Assembly: GCF_012035195.1 (NCBI RefSeq)
Contig: NZ_JAAVJH010000003.1
Location: forward strand, 310,001 to 374,000
Source of the DNA: Sphingomonas corticis
GTDB taxonomy: Bacteria > Pseudomonadota > Alphaproteobacteria > Sphingomonadales > Sphingomonadaceae
Reading direction: 5' to 3'
DNA: 64,000 nucleotides
The notes beneath the pieces were generated by a model. That model worked only from the letters and a program-made list of their open reading frames with translations. It did not search any database and had not been told where the DNA came from. Positions 49,938-59,109 of the stretch are shown here, piece after piece; within the stretch, counting starts at the first letter, position 1; each line of letters starts with the position of its first letter. The position numbers and the translations under genes are program-made.

Positions 49938-50777
49938 ATGCGATTGAAGTTCGACGCCCGGGCACGGGCGATCCTCAGGCGGCTGCCGGTGGTCAACGTC
50001 TATTCGGTGGTGGAACTGGCGCTGCTCGCCGGGCTGGCGGTGCAGGCGGCGCGGCTGCTGTGGACGATCGTCACCCCGGTCGCGCCGCTGGGCGCCTGGG
50101 TGCCGACCGGCCCCGCCATCCCCGCCGATCCCGCGGGCGTGATCGCCGGCTTCGACCCGTTCTTCCGCGTCAGCGGCGCCGCGCAGGCGCAGGGACCGGC
50201 GGCGGTCACCTCGCTTCAGCTGACGCTGTTCGGCACCCGCATCGATGCCGCCGCCGGCGGCGGCTCCGCGATCGTGGCGGGGCCGGACGGGATGCAGCGT
50301 TCGGTCAGCGTGGGTGAGGAAGTGGCGCCCGGGGTCGTGCTGAAGGCGGTGGCGTTCGACCACGTCACGCTCGATCGCGGCGGCGCGGCGGAGGACCTGT
50401 TCCTCGACCAGTCCGGCGCTGCCGGCGCCCCCGCGGCGCCGCCCCCCGCCGCGGGCGCCCCGCTGACCGCCGGCGCGCCCGCGGTGGGCGGCGGCAGCGC
50501 GATCCCGGTCGATCAGCTCCGCGCCGACATCACTGCCATTCCGCGCATCGACGCCGGCCGGATCAGCGGCCTGACGGTGCGCGGGCAGGGCGGCTCCGCC
50601 TTCGCCGCCGCGGGCCTTCGCGACGGCGATGTCGTGACCGCGATCGGCGGGCGTCCCATCGCCGGCCCGGCCGATCTCGACCGGCTGGCGCGCGAGGGCG
50701 CGGCCGCCGGCACGCTGGCGCTGACGGTCGAGCGCGGCGGCCAATCCCTTCCGCTGACGATCCCGGTGGCCCAGTGA
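49938..50777 (+). CDS. gspC: Type II secretion protein GspC
   Basis: 279 residues. Cytoplasmic N-end, one inner-membrane helix (SVVELALLAGLAVQAARLLW), a homology-region strand domain (LTLFGTRIDAAAGGGSAIVA, GEEVAPGVVLKAVAFDHVTL), a Pro/Ala linker, and a C-terminal PDZ domain (GLRDGDVVTAIGGRPIAGPA). It links the inner platform to the secretin GspD. First of twelve contiguous gsp genes. Confidence 0.92.
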   Translation: MRLKFDARARAILRRLPVVNVYSVVELALLAGLAVQAARLLWTIVTPVAPLGAWVPTGPAIPADPAGVIAGFDPFFRVSGAAQAQGPAAVTSLQLTLFGTRIDAAAGGGSAIVAGPDGMQRSVSVGEEVAPGVVLKAVAFDHVTLDRGGAAEDLFLDQSGAAGAPAAPPPAAGAPLTAGAPAVGGGSAIPVDQLRADITAIPRIDAGRISGLTVRGQGGSAFAAAGLRDGDVVTAIGGRPIAGPADLDRLAREGAAAGTLALTVERGGQSLPLTIPVAQ

Positions 50778-52996
50778 TGCGTTCCCTCCTCGCCGCCACC
50801 GCGCTGGTCGCTACCCTTTCCGCGCCGCTCGCCCTCCCCGCCGCGGGGCAGACCACGCTGAACGTGCGCGACGCCGACATCCGCGCCTTCATCGCCGACG
50901 CGGCGAAGGTGACGGGGCGTACCTTCATCATCGACAGCCGGGTGCAGGGGAAGGTGACGGTCGTCACCGACCGTCCCTTGTCGCGCTCCGAGTATTTCGA
51001 GGTCTTCCTCTCCACGCTGCGCGCCAACGGGCTGGTCGCGGTGCCCACCGCCAACGGCAGCTTCCGCGTCCAGCCGATCGAGGGCGCGGCGTCGCAGCCG
51101 GGCCGGGTGGGCGTGGCGGGCGCGGCGCGCAACAGCCTGGTGACGGAAATCATTCGGCTGCGCTCGGTCGACGCGACGCAGGCGGTGGAAACCGTGCGCC
51201 CGCTGGTCAGCGCGCAAGGGTCGGTGACGGCCAACCGCGGCGGCAACAGCCTGGTCGTGGTCGATTTCGCCGACAACATCCGCCGCGTGCGCGAGGTGAT
51301 CCGGCGCGTCGACACCGACACTGCGGCGACCCGCATCGTCGCGCTGCGCAACGCCCGCGCGGCGGAGGTGGCCACCGCGCTCGCCGGGCTGATCGGCGCG
51401 CAGCCGGGCGGCGCGGCGGGCGGGGTGGGCGCGTCGGCGGTGGCGATCGAGAGCAGCAACGCGGTCGCGCTGCGCGGCGATCCCGCCACGGTCGCGCGGC
51501 TCGCCGGCCTCGCCCGCGATCTCGACCAGCGCGCGCGCAACGCGACGGAGATCAAGGTCGTCTTCCTGGAGAATGCGGATGCGGCGCAGCTGCTGCCCGT
51601 GCTCCAGCAGCTGGTCGGCCAGGCGCCCGACGCGATCCAGGAGACGACGCTGACGAAGACGGGCGTCAGCAGCACCAGCAGCAGCAATGGCAGCGGCACC
51701 ACGCCGTCGTCGGGTCTCGCCCCGCAGCAGTCGCAGACGACCACGACCACCACCGGCGGCGGGGCCGCGCCGCAGCAGGCGGCGATCACCGGCGCGGGCG
51801 GGCGCACCGCCGCGGTTGTCACGCGCTTCGCCGGGGCCAACGCGATCGTCATCGCCGCGCCCGCCGACGTGCAGCGCCAGCTGTCCGACGTGATCGAGAA
51901 GCTGGACCGCCGCCGCCAGCAGGTGATGATCGAGGCGATCGTCGCGGAGGTGTCCGACCAGACGGTGAACCGGCTCGGCGCGCAATTCCTGCTCGGCAAT
52001 CTCGACGGCGGCGCGTTCGCGGCGTCCACGTTCAGCAATTCCGCGCCCAACATCCTCCAGATCGCGGGTGCGGTGGGCGCGCAGGCGCTCGGCTCCTCGC
52101 GTACCGTCACCATCGGCGCGGACGGCACGCGGACGGAGACAACGACGAACAACTCCGCGTCCGACCAGCTGACGCAATCGGCGATCAATTCGATCATCGG
52201 ATCGTCGGGCGGGTTCGGCGGGTTCGGCGGGCAGATCGGCTCCACCGTGTTCGGCGCGATCATCAATGCGGTGAAGGGCGACACGCAGTCCAACCTGCTC
52301 CAGGTGCCGCAGCTGATGACGCTCGACAACCAGGAAGCGCACACGCTGGTCGGCCAGGAAATCCCGATCACGACGGGGCAGGCGCTGTCGAACAATTTCG
52401 ACAACGCCTTCCGCACGGTCCAGCGACAGAACGTGGGCATCGGGCTCGACGTGCGCCCGCAGGTGAATTCGTCGGGGACGGTGAAGCTGAACCTGCACCT
52501 GGAGGTCAGCTCGATCGCAGGGCCGGTCAGCAGCGACAATTCGGACCTGATCCTCAACAAGCGCGAGGTGGAGACCACGCTGACGCTCGACGACGGATCG
52601 ATCGGCGTCATCGCGGGGCTGCTGAGCGACGAGGAGCGGCGCACGATCGAGAAGATCCCGCTGCTGGGGGACATCCCCGTGCTCGGCAATCTGTTCAAGT
52701 CGCGCGCGCGGACGCGGGCGAAGACGAACCTGATGATCTTCCTGCGCCCGCGCATCATCCGCACCGCGGAGGACAACCGCCGCGTGACCGAGCAGAAATA
52801 CGGTCAGGTGCGGCTTCAGCAGGGGATGCAGGAGCCGGGGACCGAGCCGTCGATCGACGCGCTGGTGCGCGACTATCTCGGCGCCAGCCCGCCGCTGCCC
52901 CCCGCGGGCGAGCCGGGCAGCATCGAGGATCCGCGCGTCGGCGTGCCGGTGCAGCGCAACTCCACCGTCGTGATCCCGCGGGAGAAGCGGCGGTGA
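50777..52996 (+). CDS. gspD: Type II secretion secretin GspD
   Basis: 739 residues. Signal peptide MRSLLAATALVATLSAPLALP, N0 domain (LNVRDADIRAFIADAAKVTG), N1-N3 domains, with a Ser/Thr/Gln/Gly-rich insert (STSSSNGSGTTP, TTTTTTGGGAAPQQ) in N3, then the secretin core (VPQLMTLDNQEAHTLVGQEI, GVIAGLLSDEERRTIEKIPL, GDIPVLGNLF). It forms the outer-membrane channel. ATG 50777 overlaps the gspC stop (TGATG). Confidence 0.97.
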   Translation: MRSLLAATALVATLSAPLALPAAGQTTLNVRDADIRAFIADAAKVTGRTFIIDSRVQGKVTVVTDRPLSRSEYFEVFLSTLRANGLVAVPTANGSFRVQPIEGAASQPGRVGVAGAARNSLVTEIIRLRSVDATQAVETVRPLVSAQGSVTANRGGNSLVVVDFADNIRRVREVIRRVDTDTAATRIVALRNARAAEVATALAGLIGAQPGGAAGGVGASAVAIESSNAVALRGDPATVARLAGLARDLDQRARNATEIKVVFLENADAAQLLPVLQQLVGQAPDAIQETTLTKTGVSSTSSSNGSGTTPSSGLAPQQSQTTTTTTGGGAAPQQAAITGAGGRTAAVVTRFAGANAIVIAAPADVQRQLSDVIEKLDRRRQQVMIEAIVAEVSDQTVNRLGAQFLLGNLDGGAFAASTFSNSAPNILQIAGAVGAQALGSSRTVTIGADGTRTETTTNNSASDQLTQSAINSIIGSSGGFGGFGGQIGSTVFGAIINAVKGDTQSNLLQVPQLMTLDNQEAHTLVGQEIPITTGQALSNNFDNAFRTVQRQNVGIGLDVRPQVNSSGTVKLNLHLEVSSIAGPVSSDNSDLILNKREVETTLTLDDGSIGVIAGLLSDEERRTIEKIPLLGDIPVLGNLFKSRARTRAKTNLMIFLRPRIIRTAEDNRRVTEQKYGQVRLQQGMQEPGTEPSIDALVRDYLGASPPLPPAGEPGSIEDPRVGVPVQRNSTVVIPREKRR

Positions 52997-54555
52997 TCGT
53001 CCGCACCGGCGCCGAGCCGGAGGCCGGTGAGGTGCTGGCCGAGGCGCCGTCGATCGCGGTACCGCCGGTGGCGCTTCCCTACGCCTTCGCGCGCCGGTTC
53101 GGCGTGTGCCTGTCGGGCGAGAAGGTGGCGCTGCGAGAGGGCAGCGATCCGCGTGCGCTGATCGAGGTGCGCCGCGTGCTGCGCCGCCCGTTCGACGTGG
53201 AGGTGGTCGCGCCGACCGCCTTCGACCGGCTGCTGAGCGACAATTACGCGATGGACGGTCAGGCGACCGCCGCCGCCGCGGTGGGCATGGGCGACGAGCT
53301 GGACCTGCTGGCGGAGGGGCTGCCCACCGCGGAGGACCTGCTCGACACCGCCGACGACGCCCCCGCCATCCGCCTCATCAACGGCATCATCGCCGACGCC
53401 GCGAGGAATGGCGTCAGCGACATCCATATCGAGCCGTACGAGACCGGCCTCGTCGTCAGGATGCGGATCGACGGCGTGCTGCGCGAGACGCTGCGGATGC
53501 CGCCGCACGTCGCGCCCGTGGTGGTCAGCCGTGTGAAGGTGATGGCGCGGCTCGACATCGCCGAGCGGCGCGTGCCGCAGGACGGACGCATGGGGCTGAC
53601 GCTGGGCGGCAAGCTGCTCGACGTGCGCGTCTCCACCTTGCCCAGCCGCGCGGGCGAGCGCGTGGTGCTGCGCATCCTGGACAAGGAGAATGCGGGCATC
53701 GACCTCGACGCGCTGGGCATGACGGCGCCGATGTACGCGCTGCTGCGCGAGGCGATCGCGGAACCCAACGGCATCATCCTCGTCACCGGGCCGACCGGCA
53801 GCGGCAAGACAACCTCGCTCTACGCCGTGCTGCGCCTGCTGAACGACGGCAGCCGCAACATCCTGACCGTTGAGGACCCGGTCGAATATGCGGTGGAGGG
53901 CGTCGGCCAGACGCAGGTCAATCCCAAGGTCGGCCTCACCTTCGCCGCGGGGCTGCGCGCCATCCTGCGCCAGGATCCCGACACGGTGATGATCGGCGAG
54001 ATCCGCGATCGCGAGACCGCCGAGATCGCGGTGCAGGCATCGCTGACCGGGCACCTCGTCCTGTCCACCGTGCACACCAACGACGCGGTGGGCGCGATCA
54101 CGCGGATGCGCGACATGAAGGTGGAGCCGTTCCTGCTCGCCAGCACGCTGCGCGCGGTGATCGCGCAGCGGCTCGTGCGCCGGCTGTGCCCCGCCTGTCG
54201 CCACGCGGTGCCCGCGGGCGAGACGGTGGCGCCGCTGCTGGGCGTCGACCCGGCGGCGACGGTGTACGAGGCGGTGGGGTGCGAGCAGTGCAACCGCACC
54301 GGGTTCAAGGGCCGCATCGGCGTGTTCGAGGCGGTGCGCGTCGACGCGACGATTCGCCGCCTCATCAACGAAGGCGGCGACGAGGACGCGATCGCGCGCC
54401 ACGCCTTCGCGCCCAAGGAAGGCGGGGGTGGCGACACGCTGGCGACTGCGGCGCGGCGGCTGGTGGAGCAGGGGCTGACCACCGCGGAGGAGGCGGTGCG
54501 GGTGAGCCGGGCGGAGAATGCGGACGCGGACACGGCGGCGATGGGCGATGCGTGA
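52993..54555 (+). CDS. gspE: Type II secretion ATPase GspE
   Basis: 520 residues. N2/N-terminal domain, Walker A GPTGSGKTT (266-274), Asp box DPDTVMIGEIRDRETAEIAV, His box LVLSTVHTNDAVGAITR, and the C4 zinc motif CPAC...CEQC. Cytoplasmic motor of pseudopilus assembly. GTG start overlaps the gspD stop. Confidence 0.98.
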   Translation: MIVRTGAEPEAGEVLAEAPSIAVPPVALPYAFARRFGVCLSGEKVALREGSDPRALIEVRRVLRRPFDVEVVAPTAFDRLLSDNYAMDGQATAAAAVGMGDELDLLAEGLPTAEDLLDTADDAPAIRLINGIIADAARNGVSDIHIEPYETGLVVRMRIDGVLRETLRMPPHVAPVVVSRVKVMARLDIAERRVPQDGRMGLTLGGKLLDVRVSTLPSRAGERVVLRILDKENAGIDLDALGMTAPMYALLREAIAEPNGIILVTGPTGSGKTTSLYAVLRLLNDGSRNILTVEDPVEYAVEGVGQTQVNPKVGLTFAAGLRAILRQDPDTVMIGEIRDRETAEIAVQASLTGHLVLSTVHTNDAVGAITRMRDMKVEPFLLASTLRAVIAQRLVRRLCPACRHAVPAGETVAPLLGVDPAATVYEAVGCEQCNRTGFKGRIGVFEAVRVDATIRRLINEGGDEDAIARHAFAPKEGGGGDTLATAARRLVEQGLTTAEEAVRVSRAENADADTAAMGDA

Positions 54556-54564
54556 GCCGATCCT

Positions 54565-54696
54565 ATCCTCCCCGGGACGGGGAGGGGGACCGCTCGCGAA
54601 GCGAGTGGTGGAGGCGGCGTGCCACGAGACGCACCGCCTGCGGCCCGCCCCCTCCACCATGCTGCGCATGGTCCCCCTCCCCATGCCGGGGAGGAT
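54565..54696. repeat. 27-bp inverted repeat between gspE and gspF
   Basis: Arms 54565-54591 and 54670-54696 (both ATCCTCCCCGG...GGGGAGGGGGACC in reverse-complement sense) pair with two mismatches. Inner arms around GCGAAGCGAG and CTCCACCATGCTGCGCATGG extend the hairpin. It fills the only sizeable gap within the gsp operon. Confidence 0.8.
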
Positions 54697-54704
54697 GTAG
54701 GAGG

Positions 54705-55928
54705 TTGGCTGACTTCGACTATCTCGCCATCGACACGCGCGGTGCCGAGACGCGCGGGCACGTGGCCGCGGCGTCGATCGACGCGGCACGCGCGGCGCTC
54801 GACCGCCGTCGCCTGTACGTCGTGCGGATCGAGCCCGGCGCCGCGCCCGCCGCGCGCGGGCGGCCGCTGTTCGGGCTGGACCTCGCGCGCCGGAAGATGT
54901 CGGGCAAGCAGCTGACGCTGTTCACCCGCCAGCTCGCGACGCTGAGCCGCGTGTCGCCGCTGGAGGAATCCTTGCGCACGATCACGCGCCAGACCGAACA
55001 GGAGCACGTGCGCACCATCGTCGCCGCGGTCCACGCCGCGGTGGTGGAGGGACGCCGCCTCGCCGACGCGATGGCGCGCGAGCCGAGGAGCTTCCCGCCG
55101 CTGTACCGCGCGATGGTGGCCGCGGGCGAGAGTTCGGGCACGCTGCCGACCATCCTCGAGCGGCTCTCCGTCCTCCTCGAACGCCAGGCGGAGATCCGCG
55201 GCAAGCTGCTGACCGCCATGGCCTATCCGACGATCCTCGCGGTGGTCGCCATGGGCGTCGTCATCGCGCTGATGGCCTTCGTCGTCCCGCAGGTGGTGGA
55301 GCAGTTCGACACCGTGGGTCAGGAGCTTCCGCTGCTCACCCGTCTCGTCATCGCGCTGTCCGCGCTCATCACCGGCTGGTGGTGGCTGATCCTGCTGCTC
55401 GTCGGCCTGGCCGCGATGGCGGGCTGGGCGGCGCTGCGCCAGCCGCCGGTGCGACTGGCATTCGACACGTGGCTGCTGCGCGTCCCGCTTCTGGGACGGC
55501 TGCTGCGCGACCTGCACGCGGCGCGGATGGCGCGCACGCTGTCGACGATGGTGGCGAGCCGGCTGCCGCTGCTGGAGGGGCTGAACCTGACCGCGGGCAC
55601 GATCCACAACCGGCGGCTGAAGGCGGCGTCGGACGAGATCACCGACGCGATCCGCGGTGGCGGCAGCCTGTCCTCGGCGATGCGGCGTACCGCGGTGTTC
55701 CCGCCGCTGCTGGTCTATCTCACCGCCAGCGGCGAGGCGGCGGGGCGGCTGGACGAGATGCTGGAGCGCGCCGCCGACTATCTCGAGCGCGAGTTCGACC
55801 GCTTCACCGCCACCGCCATGTCGCTGCTGGAACCCGCCATCATCGTCGTGATGGGCGCGGTGGTGGCGACCATCGTGCTCTCCATCCTGCTGCCGATCCT
55901 CCAGCTCAACACGCTGGCGGGACAATGA
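54705..55928 (+). CDS. gspF: Type II secretion platform protein GspF
   Basis: 407 residues. MADFDYLAIDTRGAETRGHV at the start, two GspF cytoplasmic domains (LTLFTRQLATLSRVSPLEES; MARTLSTMVASRLPLLEGLN) and three helices (ILAVVAMGVVIALMAFVV; WWWLILLLVGLAAMAGWA; IIVVMGAVVATIVLSILLPI). Start is probably TTG 54705; AGGAGG directly abuts it, which is unusually close. No ATG or GTG fits the family start. Confidence 0.93.
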   Translation: MADFDYLAIDTRGAETRGHVAAASIDAARAALDRRRLYVVRIEPGAAPAARGRPLFGLDLARRKMSGKQLTLFTRQLATLSRVSPLEESLRTITRQTEQEHVRTIVAAVHAAVVEGRRLADAMAREPRSFPPLYRAMVAAGESSGTLPTILERLSVLLERQAEIRGKLLTAMAYPTILAVVAMGVVIALMAFVVPQVVEQFDTVGQELPLLTRLVIALSALITGWWWLILLLVGLAAMAGWAALRQPPVRLAFDTWLLRVPLLGRLLRDLHAARMARTLSTMVASRLPLLEGLNLTAGTIHNRRLKAASDEITDAIRGGGSLSSAMRRTAVFPPLLVYLTASGEAAGRLDEMLERAADYLEREFDRFTATAMSLLEPAIIVVMGAVVATIVLSILLPILQLNTLAGQ

Positions 55929-55970
55929 GGTTCTGATGCTCATTCCTTCCGAAATCTCCCATCCTCCGCT

Positions 55971-56035
55971 CACCCTGAGCGAAGTCGAAGGGCACGCCCC
56001 GCGCATGGGCTTCGACTGCGCTCAGCCCGAAGGGA
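55971..56035. repeat. REP-like hairpin (family A) between gspF and gspG
   Basis: CACCCTGAGCGAAGTCGAAG (from 55971) and GGCTTCGACTGCGCTCAGCC (from 56009) face each other, the fourth copy of the palindrome family at 11361, 18231 and 20645. It extends the gspG reading frame artificially upstream. Confidence 0.75.
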
Positions 56036-56043
56036 GAGGCAGT

Positions 56044-56532
56044 GTGCCGGGGAAGCCTCGATTCTCACCCGCCTGGGCCCCGGCCTCCGGCGGGGCGGCC
56101 TCGCGCCATCGCAAGCGCCGGCGCGAGGCGGGCTTTACCCTGGTCGAGCTGATGGTCGTCATCGTCATCATCGGCCTGCTCGCCACCATCGTCGCGCTGA
56201 ACGTGCTGCCGTCGGGGGACACCGCGCGAGTGCAGAAGGCGAAGGCGGACATCGCCACGATCGAGCAGGGGCTGGAGCTCTATCGCCTTCAGATGGGCAG
56301 CTATCCGACGACCACCCAAGGGCTGAACGCGCTGGTCACCGCGCCCGCCGGGGTGGACGCGGGCCGCTATCAGGCGGGCGGCTACATCAAGCGGCTGCCG
56401 GAGGATCCGTGGAACCGCGCCTATCTGTACGCCTCGCCCGGACAGCACGGCGCCGCCGACGTGTGGACACTGGGCGCGGACGGCAAGGACGGGGGCGAGG
56501 GGATCGATGCCGACATCGGCTCCTGGCAGTAA
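56044..56532 (+). CDS. gspG: Major pseudopilin GspG
   Basis: About 162 residues from GTG 56044, with GGGAGAGG 4 nt upstream. A 30-residue leader (MPGKPRFSPAWAPASGGAAS...) leads to the prepilin site REAG|FTLVELMVVIVIIGLL, so mature protein starts at Phe. The C-terminal GspG signature KRLPEDPWNRAYLYASPG and the calcium-loop end are present. Its leader contains palindromes (see findings). Longer starts at 56005 or 55936 run into a REP hairpin. Confidence 0.93.
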   Translation: MPGKPRFSPAWAPASGGAASRHRKRRREAGFTLVELMVVIVIIGLLATIVALNVLPSGDTARVQKAKADIATIEQGLELYRLQMGSYPTTTQGLNALVTAPAGVDAGRYQAGGYIKRLPEDPWNRAYLYASPGQHGAADVWTLGADGKDGGEGIDADIGSWQ

Positions 56533-57040
56533 CGGCCGGAAACGCGAGCGTTCCTGGCCCTGGGCCCCGGCCTTCGCCGAGGCGGCCTCCCGCCGTCGCG
56601 AGCGCCGGCGGGAGGCCGGCTTCACGCTGGTCGAGCTGATGGTCGTCATCGCCGTCATCGGCATCGCGTCGGCGGCCGTGGTGCTGGCGATGCCCGATCC
56701 GCGCGGAAGGTTGATGGACGAGGCGGCGCGCTTCGCCACGCGCACGCGCGCCGCGCACGAGGCGGCGATCGTCGCCGGGCGCCCGGTCAGCCTGTGGATC
56801 ACGCGCGAGGGCTATGGCTTCGACGCGTGGCGCGGCGGGCGCTGGACCCCCGCGGATGCCGCGGGACTGAAGGTCGCGCGCTGGAACGAGGGAACCCGCG
56901 CGGTGGGGCTGGTGCGCGAGCGGGTGACGTTCGACCCCACCGGCCTCGCCGACCGCCCGCTCACCGTCACGCTGACGCGCGAGGGTACGCGGGCGGAGGT
57001 CGCCGTGGCGGCGGACGGAAGCGTCCGTGTCGCGGGGTGA
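56507..57040 (+). CDS. gspH: Minor pseudopilin GspH
   Basis: 177 residues, starting 26 nt inside gspG. Leader with SWPWAPAFAEAASRRRERRR, cleavage at EAG|FTLVELMVVIAVIGIA, and a GspH-type C-domain (LMDEAARFATRTRAAHEAAI, VSLWITREGYGFDAWRGG). Assembles into the pseudopilus tip region. Confidence 0.9.
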   Translation: MPTSAPGSNGRKRERSWPWAPAFAEAASRRRERRREAGFTLVELMVVIAVIGIASAAVVLAMPDPRGRLMDEAARFATRTRAAHEAAIVAGRPVSLWITREGYGFDAWRGGRWTPADAAGLKVARWNEGTRAVGLVRERVTFDPTGLADRPLTVTLTREGTRAEVAVAADGSVRVAG

Positions 57041-57437
57041 GCGGTCGGGCCGCAACCCGGCCTGTGCCGGGTTCACGCTGGTCGAGATCATGGTGGCGCT
57101 CGCCGTCTTCAGCCTCGCCGCGCTGGCGCTGATCCGGCTGGAAGGGCAGACGATCCGCTCCACCGGCGTGGTGCGCGCGACGCTGCTGGCGCAGATGGTG
57201 GCGCGCAACGTCGCGATCGACGCGGTCACCGCCGCCGCGCCGCCGCCGCGCGGTCGCGCCAGCGGGGTGGAGGAGAACGGCGGCCTGCCGTGGCGCTGGA
57301 CGCGGACGGTGTCGGCGATCGGCGACGGCGACGTGCAGCGCGTGGACGTGACGGTGGCGGATGCGGCGGGCACGCGGCTCGGCCGGATGACGATGGTGCG
57401 CCCGCCCGATCCGCCGATCGCGACGGTGGGGCGGTGA
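57027..57437 (+). CDS. gspI: Minor pseudopilin GspI
   Basis: 136 residues from GTG 57027, overlapping gspH by 14 nt. Short leader MSRGERSGRNPACAG, cleavage before FTLVEIMVALAVFSLAALAL, then LLAQMVARNVAIDAVT and a small C-domain. Tip complex partner of GspJ and GspK. Confidence 0.92.
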   Translation: MSRGERSGRNPACAGFTLVEIMVALAVFSLAALALIRLEGQTIRSTGVVRATLLAQMVARNVAIDAVTAAAPPPRGRASGVEENGGLPWRWTRTVSAIGDGDVQRVDVTVADAAGTRLGRMTMVRPPDPPIATVGR

Positions 57438-58141
57438 GGCGGCTTCGGCGAGCCGGCGCCTCGCGCGGGGCCCCGGCCGTCGCCGGGGCGCCCGATCGCG
57501 CGAGAAGCGAGCGTTCGGGCGGCTTCACGCTGGTCGAGGTGATGATCGCGCTGATGATCTTCGGCATGATCGCCGCCGCGGGCGTCGCGCTGCTGGCCTT
57601 CAGCGTGCGCGCGCAGGGCGCGACGGACGCGGTGCTGGACGATCTCGGCGCGGTGAACCGTCTCGCCTCGGTGATGACCGCGGACCTGGCGCAGGCGCAG
57701 GACCGCCCGGTGCGCGACGAGGCGGGCGTGCGGCTGCCCGCCTTCGCCGGGGCGACCGGCGCGGTGCCGCTGCTGCGGCTGGTGCGCGCGGGCTGGGCCA
57801 ATCCCGACGCGGTGCCCCGCGCGGACCTGCAGAAGGTGGAATATCGGCTGACCGGCGGCACGCTGGAACGGATCGCCTATCCCGCGCTGGACGGCGCGCC
57901 GCCGTTGTCGCCCGCCGCGCTGGTGGAGGGCGTGCGCGAGGCGCGGGTGCGCTTCCGCTACGCCGGGGCGTGGAGCGACCGGTGGGAAGGGGACGCGCAG
58001 GCCGCGCTCCCTCGCGCGGCGGAGCTGACGCTGCTGCGCGAGGACGGGCGCCGCTACCGCATGATGTTCCTGGTCGGGACCGGCGCGCCGCGCGCGCAGG
58101 CGACTCCCGATCCGCAACCCACCGGTGCGCCGCCCCCATGA
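57434..58141 (+). CDS. gspJ: Minor pseudopilin GspJ
   Basis: 235 residues from GTG overlapping the gspI stop. Leader MRRLRRAGASRGAPAVAGAP..., prepilin site SGG|FTLVEVMIALMIFGMI, and the GspJ domain (LASVMTADLAQAQDRPVRDE, LRLVRAGWANPDAVPRADLQ). Tip complex. Confidence 0.93.
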   Translation: MRRLRRAGASRGAPAVAGAPDRARSERSGGFTLVEVMIALMIFGMIAAAGVALLAFSVRAQGATDAVLDDLGAVNRLASVMTADLAQAQDRPVRDEAGVRLPAFAGATGAVPLLRLVRAGWANPDAVPRADLQKVEYRLTGGTLERIAYPALDGAPPLSPAALVEGVREARVRFRYAGAWSDRWEGDAQAALPRAAELTLLREDGRRYRMMFLVGTGAPRAQATPDPQPTGAPPP

Positions 58142-59109
58142 GGCGCCGGCGTAAGGGCGAGCGCGGCGCCGCGCTGCTCACCGTGCTGCTGCTGGTCGCG
58201 GTGATCGCGGTGATGGCCGCCACGGCGCTGGAGCGACTGCGGCTGTCGACGCGCATCGCCGCCAACGCGGTCGCGATCGACCGGGCGCGTGGCTACGCCT
58301 ATGCCGCGGAGACGCTGGCGACCACGCGCGTCACCGCGCTGCTGCGCCAGTCGCCCGACCGCGTGGCGCTGATCGGCGGGTGGAGCGGGCGGCCGTTCGG
58401 CCTGCCCGTGCCCGGCGGCACCGCCACCGCGCGCGTCACCGACGGCGGCAATTGCTTCAACCTCAACGGTCTGGTCGCGCGCGCGCCGGACGGCAGCTAT
58501 GCCGCCAATCCGTTCCAGATCACGCGCTTCGCCCGGCTCGCGCGCGTACTGCGCCTGTCGGAGGGCGAGCGGATCGCCGCCGCCACCGCCGACTTTATCG
58601 ACAGCGACGACGTGGCGCTAGCGCAGGGCGCGGAGGATGCGAGCTATCGCGGGCGGCGCACCGCGGGCACGCTGCTGGCCGATCCGAGCGAGCTGCGCGC
58701 GGTCGCCGGCGTGGATGCGCCCTCCTATGCCGCGCTGCGGCCGTGGCTCTGCACGCTGCCGCTGGCCGAGCCGTCGTCGATCAACGTCAATACCCTGCTG
58801 CCGGAACAGGCGCCGCTGCTGGCCATGCTGATGCCCGACGGCGTGGGGCCGGAACAGGTCCGCGCGCTGCTGCTGCGCCGGCCGGAGACGGGCTACGCCA
58901 GCACCGACGCGTTCTGGAACCAGCTGTCGCTGGGCGGCGCGGGCACCGCCGCGTTCGACGCGCGCCAGCAGACCAGCGTGAAGACAAGCTGGTTCCGCCT
59001 GGCGGTGGACGTGGTCGCGGAGGGCGCCGAATTGCACGAGACCGCGCTGATCGACGCGCGGAGGCTTCCCGTCCGGCTCGCATCGCGGCAATGGGGGGAT
59101 GCGCCATGA
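58138..59109 (+). CDS. gspK: Minor pseudopilin GspK
   Basis: 323 residues from ATG overlapping the gspJ stop (ATGA). N-end RRRKGERGAALLTVLLLVAV is the GspK-type pilin-like helix with no Glu5 motif. It has alpha domain features (CFNLNGLVARAPDG, INVNTLLPEQAPLLAMLMPD) and a Cys pair. Caps the pseudopilus tip. Confidence 0.94.
   Translation: MRRRRKGERGAALLTVLLLVAVIAVMAATALERLRLSTRIAANAVAIDRARGYAYAAETLATTRVTALLRQSPDRVALIGGWSGRPFGLPVPGGTATARVTDGGNCFNLNGLVARAPDGSYAANPFQITRFARLARVLRLSEGERIAAATADFIDSDDVALAQGAEDASYRGRRTAGTLLADPSELRAVAGVDAPSYAALRPWLCTLPLAEPSSINVNTLLPEQAPLLAMLMPDGVGPEQVRALLLRRPETGYASTDAFWNQLSLGGAGTAAFDARQQTSVKTSWFRLAVDVVAEGAELHETALIDARRLPVRLASRQWGDAP

Noticed and set aside
54186..54704. 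Upstream extension of gspF into gspE
   Set aside because: Frame shadow of gspE continuing through the repeat; GspF family similarity begins at MADFDY.
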